Source of the DNA: JAUIET01 sp045106985
GTDB lineage: Bacteria; Pseudomonadota; Gammaproteobacteria; Pseudomonadales; JAUIET01
NCBI GenBank assembly: GCA_045106985.1
Contig: JBGCFQ010000011.1
Span: 62,001-126,000, forward strand
Length of the DNA: 64,000 nucleotides
Direction: 5' to 3'
Shown here: piece after piece, positions 8,958 through 16,752 of the stretch
Layout: every line of letters begins with the position of its first letter
Numbering within the stretch: position 1 is the first letter of the stretch
Program-made: the position numbers and the translations under genes
Notes under the pieces: model-generated
Seen by the model: only the letters and a program-made list of their open reading frames with translations
Database searches by the model: none
Told to the model about the DNA's origin: nothing

Positions 8958-8993
8958 CTGGCAATAGAGGCGCAGTTTGGCCTCTTTTGCCAG
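8958..8993 (+). terminator. Terminator-like hairpin after the SDR gene
   Basis: Arms CTGGCAATAGAGGC and GCCTCTTTTGCCAG pair over 14 bp with one mismatch around an 8-nt loop. No U tract follows. It sits 31 bp after the SDR stop and about 130 bp before the acyl-CoA ligase. Confidence 0.5.
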
Positions 8994-9122
8994 TGCTGTT
9001 CAACTTCTCTCCAGCACTCAAAGCCATGCAATATCTGAGCTCTTGAGTCGTTCATAATTCTTAGTTATCTTATGTAGTTGGCGAACTAACGCCGCAAAAA
9101 TAATGATGTTCGAGGCACCAAT

Positions 9123-10757
9123 ATGACAATGCAAACAACACCACTCCTGTTATCTCGCATTCTTGGCAGAGGCGCGCAACTCGACCCTGAGGTCGAAGTA
9201 GTCACCTTGCAAGCCGAGGGCTCGCATCGTCAAACTCTGGCACAAACCTGGAACCGTGCTAATCAACTGGCCCACGCGCTAGATAAGCACGGCATCGAAA
9301 TCGGCGACCGGGTTGCAAGCTTCATGTGGAACAACTACCGTCACCTCGAACTCTACCAGGCAATACCCAGTATGGGCGCCGTTCTGCACACTCTTAATAT
9401 ACGGCTTGGCCCAGCGGATCTTGAATACATCATTAACCATGCGAATGATCGGGTTATTTTTGTCGATGAGGACTTACTGGCGCTGTTAGAACCAGTGCTT
9501 GATAAAATCCCCTGTGTTGAGTTAATCGTGATTTGCCGTCACGGCGAGGGCGGGGAAAGCAGTTTCGAAAACTGCGTAGACTACGAAGATTTTATTGACG
9601 GCCAGGCAGAAAAGTTTGAATGGCCACAAATTGATGAAAACTCGCCGATGGCGCTTTGCTATACGAGTGGTACAACCGGCAAGCCAAAAGGGGCAATGTA
9701 CACGCACCGCTCCACCTATTTGCACACAATTACTGAGTGCCTCGCCGACGCAATGGCGTTGAGCGCGTTGGACTCAGTCTGCGAAATCGTCCCCATGTTT
9801 CATGCCATGGGCTGGGGGCTACCGTTTGCGGCATCAATGGTCGGCTGCAAACAGATTTTACCCCACCGATTTATGACTCCCGACGCCCTGGTCAAAGCTA
9901 TGGCCGACGAGCAGGCGACAATATCGGCCGGCGTTCCCACGATTTGGCAAGGTATAAGAGGTCTGCTTGAAGCTGAGCCTGATCGCTACGATTTAAGTCA
10001 TCTACAGAGATTAACCTGTGGCGGTTCTGCGCCACCTGTTTCACTAATGCGCTGGTATTGGGACGCTTATAAAGTGGAAATGATACAGGGCTGGGGAATG
10101 ACGGAAACCAATCCATTGGCAACCTTGTCAAAGAAAATCGCCAAACGTTCACATCTAACGCTTACGGAAGATGAGCAATTTGAGAACATTGCTAAAGCCG
10201 GCCTCACCATGCCTGGGCTTGAAATCGAGATTTTTGACGACGAGTGGAACCCCGTGCCTCACGATGGTGTTTCTGTCGGCGAAGTGTTGATTCGTGGCCC
10301 ATGGATTGTTTCTGAATATTATAAAGACCCACAGCCCGACAAGTTTCACGGCGACTGGCTTATTACCGGTGACGTTGCGAAGATTGACCCGGGCGGTTAC
10401 CTTATGATTTCAGATCGATCTAAAGATCTGATTAAAACCGGCGGTGAATGGATATCGTCGCTTGACCTTGAAAATCATATTGTGGCCTTACCAGCCATCG
10501 TTCAAGCCGCAGTCGTTGCCCAGCCGCATCCAAAATGGGACGAACGACCAGTCGCTATGGTTATTCTCAGTGAGGGCGCAGAACTAAACGTTGACGAAGT
10601 AATGGCGCATTGCTTGACTAATTTTGCCAAGTGGCAATTGCCGGATGAGATCATCGCGGTTGAGTCTATTCCCTTAACATCTACCGGTAAAATAGATAAG
10701 AAAATGATCCGGGCGAACCTCGAAGAACAGGGTTACAAGCTACCTGATTTGAGATGA
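9123..10757 (+). CDS. Acyl-CoA synthetase (AMP-binding, medium/long chain)
   Basis: 544-residue adenylate-forming ligase. The P-loop is CYTSGTTGKPKGAMYTHRS (about residues 179-197). The adenine site is QGWGMTETNP, the hinge region ITGDVAKIDPGGYLMISDRSKDLIKTGGEWI, and the catalytic Lys lies in STGKIDKKM. It converts a free carboxylic acid, CoA and ATP to acyl-CoA. Family resemblance is to medium/long-chain fatty acyl-CoA ligases; the same family includes DmdB (3-methylmercaptopropionyl-CoA ligase), but substrate cannot be read by eye. GAGG precedes the ATG at a normal distance. Confidence 0.92.
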   Translation: MTMQTTPLLLSRILGRGAQLDPEVEVVTLQAEGSHRQTLAQTWNRANQLAHALDKHGIEIGDRVASFMWNNYRHLELYQAIPSMGAVLHTLNIRLGPADLEYIINHANDRVIFVDEDLLALLEPVLDKIPCVELIVICRHGEGGESSFENCVDYEDFIDGQAEKFEWPQIDENSPMALCYTSGTTGKPKGAMYTHRSTYLHTITECLADAMALSALDSVCEIVPMFHAMGWGLPFAASMVGCKQILPHRFMTPDALVKAMADEQATISAGVPTIWQGIRGLLEAEPDRYDLSHLQRLTCGGSAPPVSLMRWYWDAYKVEMIQGWGMTETNPLATLSKKIAKRSHLTLTEDEQFENIAKAGLTMPGLEIEIFDDEWNPVPHDGVSVGEVLIRGPWIVSEYYKDPQPDKFHGDWLITGDVAKIDPGGYLMISDRSKDLIKTGGEWISSLDLENHIVALPAIVQAAVVAQPHPKWDERPVAMVILSEGAELNVDEVMAHCLTNFAKWQLPDEIIAVESIPLTSTGKIDKKMIRANLEEQGYKLPDLR

Positions 10758-10761
10758 CAAG

Positions 10762-10793
10762 AACAAGGCATAAGCTAGTGCTTGTGCCTTGTT
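10762..10793. terminator. Bidirectional terminator between convergent genes
   Basis: Arms AACAAGGCATAAGC and GCTTGTGCCTTGTT form a 14-bp stem with one G-U pair and a TAGT loop. It occupies most of the 53-bp gap between the acyl-CoA ligase and the HMG-CoA reductase stops, which face each other. Confidence 0.65.
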
Positions 10794-10810
10794 TCCCCAT
10801 GGGTGGAACC

Positions 10811-11983
10811 TTACTTGTTACGACCATAGGTCTCGTGTGAGTTCACGAACTCGTCAGCCGCAATAGCCGAGGCAATAGAAACATCACCAGCAGCGACGAC
10901 TGCAGCTGTAATCTCGGCAAGCTTTCGCGCCTTACCTTTGCCAACGCAATCCATCATCGCCAAGCACTCTCTTTGGCTCGGCAGCCCAGTACCACCGCCA
11001 AAAGTAGCAACGATCAAGCTTGGTAAGGTCCAAGACCAATACAAATCGCCATTCTCAAGAACTTCGGAGTATGTGTGGCCAGTATGCGACTCAACAACAT
11101 TGGCTTCATCCTGACCTGTCGCCACAAAAAAAGACGCTATGCCATTCGCGGAATGCCCGCCATTGTAAGCCGAGCCAGCAAGTGTCGAGCCCTGCATTGT
11201 GATGTTGCGCAAACGTTGAATGGCGTAAGCATTGGTTCTAAACAGCGATTCCATTACATCCTTTTTCAATACCAACTCGGCAATCACTCGCTTGCCACGA
11301 CTGTGCATGAAATTCATATGCGAATGCTTCTTATCAGTGTCTATGCCTCCGCTAAAGAGATACTGGACTATTTTTCCGGGGTAGTGCTTTAGTATCCAAT
11401 GCGCCGCAAAATCCGTGGCTTTTGATACCATGTTCTGCCCAGCAGCATCGCCAGTGGAATAGTTCCAGCGCATATACAATATTTTATTCATAGGCCAGCG
11501 CTGAACAAATTCTAACTTTCCAACTGATGTTGTTGATTCCGCTTGCGCTTTTATCGCTTCATAATTGTCATCAAACCATTGTGAAAACAGTTTTATATCG
11601 CGCGCCGACTCAAACTTGAAGGCGGGTGAGCGCTGCATAACATCGTCAAAAACAGTAGTGGTTATGCCGCCACTAGCCGTAATTGCTCGCATACCGCGGC
11701 TATAGCTAGCTATCAAGGTGCCTTCAGTCGTTGCCAAGGGTATGTAGAACTCGCCTTGTGCGTGCTCGCCATTAATCAATACCGGGCCTGCTAAACCCAA
11801 AGGCATTTGTGTCATGCCTGCGAAGTTTTCGCAGTTGCCCGAAACATCTTCGGCTGAGGTTGAAAATTGCCCGACGTGTTTTAGCTCCACACCGGTTTGT
11901 TCCTGAATAAAATCACGACGCTGTTTAGCTGCTGCATCTGTATAGTCGTTTTCTTTGTTGCGTGGTATACGTGGCTTGGTCAA
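10811..11983 (-). CDS. Hydroxymethylglutaryl-CoA reductase, class I catalytic domain
   Basis: 390 residues, soluble, corresponding to the catalytic domain of class I HMG-CoA reductases without any membrane domain. The four catalytic positions are visible: E52 in CENFAG, K218 in TDKKH, D292 in TGQDEANVVESHTG, and H383 in NSHETYGRNK. MPLGLAGPVLINGE and STGDAAGQN are the substrate and NADPH-binding motifs. It reduces HMG-CoA to mevalonate, normally with NADPH. The start codon is TTG with GAGAG upstream; no nearby ATG is in frame. No other mevalonate-pathway gene is in the window, so its physiological direction and role are open. Confidence 0.92.
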   Translation of the reverse strand: MTKPRIPRNKENDYTDAAAKQRRDFIQEQTGVELKHVGQFSTSAEDVSGNCENFAGMTQMPLGLAGPVLINGEHAQGEFYIPLATTEGTLIASYSRGMRAITASGGITTTVFDDVMQRSPAFKFESARDIKLFSQWFDDNYEAIKAQAESTTSVGKLEFVQRWPMNKILYMRWNYSTGDAAGQNMVSKATDFAAHWILKHYPGKIVQYLFSGGIDTDKKHSHMNFMHSRGKRVIAELVLKKDVMESLFRTNAYAIQRLRNITMQGSTLAGSAYNGGHSANGIASFFVATGQDEANVVESHTGHTYSEVLENGDLYWSWTLPSLIVATFGGGTGLPSQRECLAMMDCVGKGKARKLAEITAAVVAAGDVSIASAIAADEFVNSHETYGRNK

Positions 11984-12040
11984 AGTACTCTCTCTTAGAT
12001 AAATAATGTGTGTCTGTAATTAGCGGCTGGCTTTTTTTTA

Positions 12041-12913
12041 CTATTTTTCGCTGTTCAACTGGTTGGCGTAGGAGCTCAGGTTTTCGATATCGTCAGCATC
12101 AAGCTGAGGAAACTGGGGGTCCATTTTTTCCAAAGTTCGCCGTACTATTCGCGCCACTTCATGGCGCATTGCCGGCTTGTCATCCGCAGGAATAACGTAC
12201 CAGGGAGCGTATTCGGTTGAGGTGTGGCGAATACAATCCTCATAGGCCGCCATGTAGTCTTCCCAATAGCCACGCTCAACCAAATCATTAGCTGAGAACT
12301 TCCAGTGTTTCTCGGGCCGTTCGAGGCGCGATAAAAAGCGCTGTTTTTGTTCAGCTTTGGAAACATTTAACCAAAACTTAAGTACAACTGTGCCATTGGC
12401 AACCAGGTGTTCCTCATGCGTGCGTATCGACTTATAACGTTGCTGCCAGAAATCGTCGTTAACCTCTGCGTCCAAGCGTTGCGAAGACAAGTACTCAGGA
12501 TGCACTTTTACAACAAGAGTTTCTTCATAGTAGCTACGGTTAAAGATACCGATGCGCCCACGCTCAGGAAGTCGACTTGCTGTGCGCCACAAGAAATCAT
12601 GATCTAATTCTTCCTTCGAAGGCGCTTTGAATGAATGAACTTGAAAGCCTGCGGGGTTCAGCCGGCCGAAAACGCTGCGTATCGTAGAATCTTTACCCGC
12701 TGCATCTATGGCCTGAAAGACGCACAGAATGGAGTGACTATCTTGCGCGTAAAGCTTCTGCTGGAGTAAGTCCAGCTTCTTGGTTTCCTTCTTTAGGCCC
12801 TTCTCCTGGCGCTTCTTGTCGGTAGCATCCGGGAACGATGAGCTAAGGTTTTGCAAAGAAAAATCACCCTTGCAGGATGCCTGCAGGGGACTGGAAGCAT
12901 TGTAGATTTTCAT
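12041..12913 (-). CDS. PPK2-family polyphosphate:nucleotide phosphotransferase
   Basis: 290-residue PPK2 kinase. The Walker A region is FQAIDAAGKDSTIR followed by NPAGFQVHSFKAPS. The Walker B/lid region reads GIFNRSYYEETLVVKVHPEYL, and KFWLNVSKAEQKQRFLSRLERPEKHWKFS and WYVIPADDK are also typical. PPK2 enzymes transfer phosphate from polyphosphate to nucleoside mono- or diphosphates, acting in the cytoplasm. The one-domain length and the QAIDAAGKDSTIR motif fit the single-domain AMP/ADP-phosphorylating groups. The lagging C-terminus ends YANQLNSEK. It lies upstream of the HMG-CoA reductase on the same strand with a 57-bp gap. Confidence 0.92.
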   Translation of the reverse strand: MKIYNASSPLQASCKGDFSLQNLSSSFPDATDKKRQEKGLKKETKKLDLLQQKLYAQDSHSILCVFQAIDAAGKDSTIRSVFGRLNPAGFQVHSFKAPSKEELDHDFLWRTASRLPERGRIGIFNRSYYEETLVVKVHPEYLSSQRLDAEVNDDFWQQRYKSIRTHEEHLVANGTVVLKFWLNVSKAEQKQRFLSRLERPEKHWKFSANDLVERGYWEDYMAAYEDCIRHTSTEYAPWYVIPADDKPAMRHEVARIVRRTLEKMDPQFPQLDADDIENLSSYANQLNSEK

Positions 12914-12960
12914 ATGATCGGTAGGTGACTCAAATGGATGTAAGAATATGGGGTGTTATT

Positions 12961-13746
12961 TTACGTGAGACCTTCCAAAAAGCGATCAATCAATGAGTTT
13001 ACGAGGTCAGGTTTTTCAGCATGCAGCCAATGACCTACTCCCTCAACACTTTTAAATTGGCAGTCACTGAAACGTTCGCGAAAGGCGGGTTCATATTCTG
13101 CCAGCACGTATTGTGATTCAGCTCCACGAATCACCAAGACCGGACCCTGGTATAGGCTTGCCAGCTTCGGTGCTTCAGCAAGGTAGTGATAATTGTGCTC
13201 CAGCGCGGCAAAATCAATTTTCCAGAAATAATCTTTGTTTTCATCTCGACGAAGATTGGTTAAAAGAAACTGGCGTACGGCTAACTCACTAATAAACTTT
13301 GCGAGTTGCCCATCAATCTGTTGTCGGGTTATGTGATGCTCGAGTTGCAGCGCATTGATAGCGGCAAAAATCGCTTTGTGGCCATGCTCATAATCGACTG
13401 GTGCAATGTCCAACACGCAAGCGGATCGAACCTGCTGCGGATATAAAGCAGCGAACTGCATAACCACCTTGCCACCTAATGAATGACCAATAAAATGCGC
13501 TCTTGCTATATCGTGCTCTGCTAGCGTGTTTGCAACCGCCGAGGCCATGTGACTCAATGTGAGTTCGCCGATAGCTGGAGAAGCACCATGGCCAGGTAGA
13601 TCCAGCGAGTAGACGGTCCAGTCTGCAGCAAGGTGTCTCGCAATGCTCCCCAAAGTATCGGCATGGCCGAACATGCCATGTAGCAGCACCACTGCGGGGC
13701 CGTCTCCGCGTTTTTTCATACCCAGAGACGCTTCTCCTATGCTCAA
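12961..13746 (-). CDS. Alpha/beta hydrolase (YbfF-like esterase)
   Basis: 261-residue hydrolase with VVLLHGMFGHADTLG (oxyanion hole), nucleophile elbow GHSLGG, and a terminal catalytic His in GVGHWLHAEKP. LDIAPVDYEHGHKAIFAAI is typical of YbfF-type acyl-CoA/short-ester esterases. The start is TTG at 13746, chosen because AGAGGAG lies 5-10 bp upstream; the first in-frame ATG, nine codons later, is too far from it. The leftward PPK2 gene begins 47 bp after this stop. Confidence 0.9.
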   Translation of the reverse strand: MSIGEASLGMKKRGDGPAVVLLHGMFGHADTLGSIARHLAADWTVYSLDLPGHGASPAIGELTLSHMASAVANTLAEHDIARAHFIGHSLGGKVVMQFAALYPQQVRSACVLDIAPVDYEHGHKAIFAAINALQLEHHITRQQIDGQLAKFISELAVRQFLLTNLRRDENKDYFWKIDFAALEHNYHYLAEAPKLASLYQGPVLVIRGAESQYVLAEYEPAFRERFSDCQFKSVEGVGHWLHAEKPDLVNSLIDRFLEGLT

Positions 13747-13864
13747 ACACTGTCTCCTCTGGAGTTATGGGCAACCCTGATAGATCACTCAACGCAATAT
13801 TGAGGTATGCAGGCCGCAAGACTGGACGGTAGAATACACCAATACATTCAATCAGGAATATTTC

Positions 13865-14647
13865 GTGCTTAAGTCAATTATCATTACTCTAACCACACTT
13901 GCGCTGTTCGCCTGCAGCGTGGCGCCCACAGACAACGTGGCATTAACCACCTTCCCTTATAGCATGCCCGACCCCTCAGTTAGCGCTGAAACTCTGCCTC
14001 GGGTTCTCATAGCCTCCGTCAACTTTGGAAAGCCCTCGCGGAAATACCTGCGCCCTTATGAAGACAGGGTCGATGGCTTCGTTCGTGAATACCTGAAGGG
14101 CGCTGGATTCAAGATGGTTGCCTCAGCCCTGTTTGAAGACGAATGGACAAATGCAGTCCGGCGCTATGGTCAGCCCTACAACACTACAACTGGCAAGTTA
14201 AATGAGAAAGCCTTTGCCGGGGTGCTGCAATACGTATTTGCAGCCTTAAAAGAGCGCGGAACCGTAGATGCCGTGGTCTTCACCGACCTAATAGAGCGTG
14301 AGGTCAGCTATGGCAGCAGCATTAATCGCGTCGTTCGATTTGATGGGGTAACACGTAAACTGCACACTAGTGGGCCCGGCAGCGGCGTACCACGCGATTT
14401 TAACTGGGGCCAAGCGGTAGAGGCCGTTAGCCTTTGGGTTAACGTATTCGATATGAATGTAAGCTCGGTATTCCAGGGGGCCGGCGGTGTCGAAGTGACT
14501 CAATCACTTAGCCTTAAATCCACACCAAAATTCATCCGTAGACGTGCTGTGCTGGCCAACAAGCGAACAATTGAAGAGGGCCTCAATCTGGCATTTCACC
14601 CGCTGATTACAATGAAGAACTATCCGGGCTTGCCTGGCGAACAATAA
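13865..14647 (+). CDS. Hypothetical lipoprotein, 260 residues
   Basis: Not recognised. It begins with GTG (AGGA upstream) and a lipoprotein signal, LTTLALFAC, with the lipid-bearing Cys near residue 17. The mature part is soluble-looking, with VLIASVNFGKPSRKYLRPYEDRVDGFVREYLKGAGF near the N-terminus and a conserved-looking VDAVVFTDLI. The alpha/beta alternation suggests a periplasmic domain that may bind a ligand, but no family is evident. It is divergent from the YbfF-like hydrolase and converges on the HupE/UreJ gene with 17 bp between stops. Confidence 0.75.
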   Translation: MLKSIIITLTTLALFACSVAPTDNVALTTFPYSMPDPSVSAETLPRVLIASVNFGKPSRKYLRPYEDRVDGFVREYLKGAGFKMVASALFEDEWTNAVRRYGQPYNTTTGKLNEKAFAGVLQYVFAALKERGTVDAVVFTDLIEREVSYGSSINRVVRFDGVTRKLHTSGPGSGVPRDFNWGQAVEAVSLWVNVFDMNVSSVFQGAGGVEVTQSLSLKSTPKFIRRRAVLANKRTIEEGLNLAFHPLITMKNYPGLPGEQ

Positions 14648-14664
14648 GGTTAGCTATTTAGCGG

Positions 14665-15675
14665 CTAAATGAGTAGGCCAATGCTGCGTTCTATGCACCA
14701 GAACGCAGCACCGCTACCGATTATGTAAACCGGTATCCAGACAAGTTTCGCGGGTTGTAGCGGCTGAGGCAGTGCAGCCGTTGCGAATTTAGCCAACAGC
14801 GCCGCGATAAGCAATACCACCGCTACAAATAGTATCTGCCCTACCTCAACACCAACGTTAAACATAAGCAGCGCAACAATAACCTCTTCCTGCGGCAGGC
14901 CTATCTCTTTCAGTGCTCCGGCGAAGCCTAAGCCGTGTAACAAGCCGAACGCCACGCACACCCAAAAAGCATGGCGACGGGTAAAGCTTTGTTCACCCTT
15001 TTTGGACGCTATCTCCACCGCTAGAACAAATATAGAGAAGGCGATGAACAGCTCAGTAATAGTTTGCGGCACAGTAATCACCTCTAACGCAGCAAGCGCC
15101 AAGGTAATACTGTGTCCAAGCGTAAACGCTGTGATAGCAATTAATAGTTTGCGTCTTGCAAGTAGCAAGATTAATGCCCAAACGAAAAACAAGTGATCGA
15201 CACCGGCCAAAATATGCTCAGCACCTAGCACTAGATAGTCGATCATCACGTCACTACGTTTTACACGCTCGGGTACCTTGTACTCCGGTTGTGAAGCATT
15301 CATTACGTGCTGATAGTTTCGGCCGTCAAGCAGGCTGAGCTTAAGCACCGCCGCACTCTGATTCTCACGGAGGCCCGACATACCAATCGTTTGGCCAACC
15401 AAGCCTTCCACACCGCAGTTAACTGTCCACTCAAATACCGCGCCTACTGGGTCCGGTTGTGGCTGCCTCTCACTGGTATCGACGCAATTGCCTGGCATAC
15501 TTAGGTCTATACGAACCGGTGAAGATTGCACCAGCGGAGTCTTCCAGTGGACAGAGAAGTGACCTTCACTCACTTCATCTAATAGCAATAAAGAGGGTGC
15601 CATTTTATGAGCGGAGACCTGGGTGGTCATCGACACCAGACACAATAATAGAGCAAACTGAAGAGATCTAATCAT
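14665..15675 (-). CDS. HupE/UreJ family membrane protein
   Basis: 336 residues: signal peptide (to VSAHK), a periplasmic domain of about 130 residues, then six or more TM helices. Conserved motifs are GAEHILAGVDHLFF, TLGHSITL, FGLLHGLGFAG and FNVGVEVGQ, with His and Asp residues typical of the metal-transporting HupE/UreJ_2 family. It probably handles a transition metal such as nickel or cobalt; the substrate is unknown. Its start codon overlaps the stop of the upstream parvulin gene by 4 bp, indicating translational coupling. It ends the three-gene leftward cassette with DUF3604. Confidence 0.88.
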   Translation of the reverse strand: MIRSLQFALLLCLVSMTTQVSAHKMAPSLLLLDEVSEGHFSVHWKTPLVQSSPVRIDLSMPGNCVDTSERQPQPDPVGAVFEWTVNCGVEGLVGQTIGMSGLRENQSAAVLKLSLLDGRNYQHVMNASQPEYKVPERVKRSDVMIDYLVLGAEHILAGVDHLFFVWALILLLARRKLLIAITAFTLGHSITLALAALEVITVPQTITELFIAFSIFVLAVEIASKKGEQSFTRRHAFWVCVAFGLLHGLGFAGALKEIGLPQEEVIVALLMFNVGVEVGQILFVAVVLLIAALLAKFATAALPQPLQPAKLVWIPVYIIGSGAAFWCIERSIGLLI

Positions 15676-16673
15676 GATTCAGCCCCCTCGTTCAGCTCAT
15701 CGCCTTCATCAATTGTGGCAGATTCTCTGGTGTCGCCTTGAACTTCGTATAAGTCGCGCAGCGAATTCATCTTAGCCTCTAGTGCTTTGTCTCCCTCTTC
15801 GCGCTTAAAGTAATAGCGCAGCTTTTTATCTACAGCGGCCTGTGATTGTGGTCGAGCGTCTTGCGTTTCGTGAGTCCAAACCAAATGCCAACCATAGGGC
15901 GATTCAATTGGTCCGCACCAGCCGGGGTATTCACACTGAAATACTTTTGCGGAAAATAGGTCTCCGAAATGTCGGGACAATTGCCTCTGTGAAAGATGGG
16001 AGAAATCCAGACCCGATAAAAAAGGATCGGTTGACGTTCTACCTGTTAACAGGTCTACGTTATCTTTGCTGAAGCTGTTAAACAAGCGACGAGCTCGCTG
16101 TTCAGTCTGTTCTGCGTGACGGTCGCGGCTAACAAACACGTGACTGACTTTTCGAGTCTCCGGTAACGTAAACTCTTCGATGCGTTCAGCATAAATTGCT
16201 GCAAGTTGCTCAGCATTGGGCTGCACACGTTCGCCAGGAGAACGAAATAAAGATTCCATCGCCTGCATCATGCGACGTTTTACCACCGTATCATTAACGT
16301 GCAATTCCATAGCATAAGCTTGCTCTAGAAGTTGCTCATCAGTTTGCCCCTCGCTGTCACCCATAAAACGCATATCGCGCAGCAGTCGTTGACGAACAAC
16401 CGTATCGTAGTAGTGAACATTTAAGCGCAACGCTTCTTGTAGCAGAATTCTTTGATCCAACTCGTAGCGCACCATGCGCTGCAGATCAGCTTGGCCTGGT
16501 TTACGGCCAGTGGTCATAAGCCACTGCTTGCTCAGTTCAGCGATTTCGAGATTATCGGGATAAGCCACTACACGAATGTCTTCGGCTTGGTTGTACCAGC
16601 GGTCAGCAGCAAATAGCAGTATGCCGAGCAGCACAAAGTGCAGTGAAGGTTTCTTGAAAAAACGAACTAGCAA
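15672..16673 (-). CDS. Periplasmic peptidyl-prolyl isomerase (parvulin/PpiC-SurA type)
   Basis: 333 residues with an N-terminal TM or signal anchor (FVLLGILLFAA) and a helical SurA-like region. A parvulin domain follows around residues 190-290 (RKVSHVFVSRD...GLDFSHLSQRQLSRHFGDLF...PIESPYGWHLVWTHE). It assists folding of exported proteins. The acidic C-terminus is low complexity. The start codon is TTG with AAGAAG upstream. It overlaps the HupE/UreJ gene by 4 bp and lies about 80 bp after the DUF3604 gene, in the arrangement DUF3604-parvulin-HupE that I recall from other marine gammaproteobacteria. Confidence 0.85.
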   Translation of the reverse strand: MLVRFFKKPSLHFVLLGILLFAADRWYNQAEDIRVVAYPDNLEIAELSKQWLMTTGRKPGQADLQRMVRYELDQRILLQEALRLNVHYYDTVVRQRLLRDMRFMGDSEGQTDEQLLEQAYAMELHVNDTVVKRRMMQAMESLFRSPGERVQPNAEQLAAIYAERIEEFTLPETRKVSHVFVSRDRHAEQTEQRARRLFNSFSKDNVDLLTGRTSTDPFLSGLDFSHLSQRQLSRHFGDLFSAKVFQCEYPGWCGPIESPYGWHLVWTHETQDARPQSQAAVDKKLRYYFKREEGDKALEAKMNSLRDLYEVQGDTRESATIDEGDELNEGAES

Positions 16674-16752
16674 AATTCTACTTCTTAACTCTTTCTAGTG
16701 AATTGTTTAGCAGTACATAACCTAGGACAGTCGGCTAGCCATTGAGTGAATG

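Noticed and set aside
9123..10757. Calling the acyl-CoA ligase DmdB outright
   Set aside because: Motifs only show the broad ligase family; 38 kb from the DmdA-like gene, and no DmdC is present.
13388..13819. Leftward 143-codon frame over the YbfF-like gene
   Set aside because: It is a shifted-frame shadow of the hydrolase, with Cys/Arg-rich composition and no family features.
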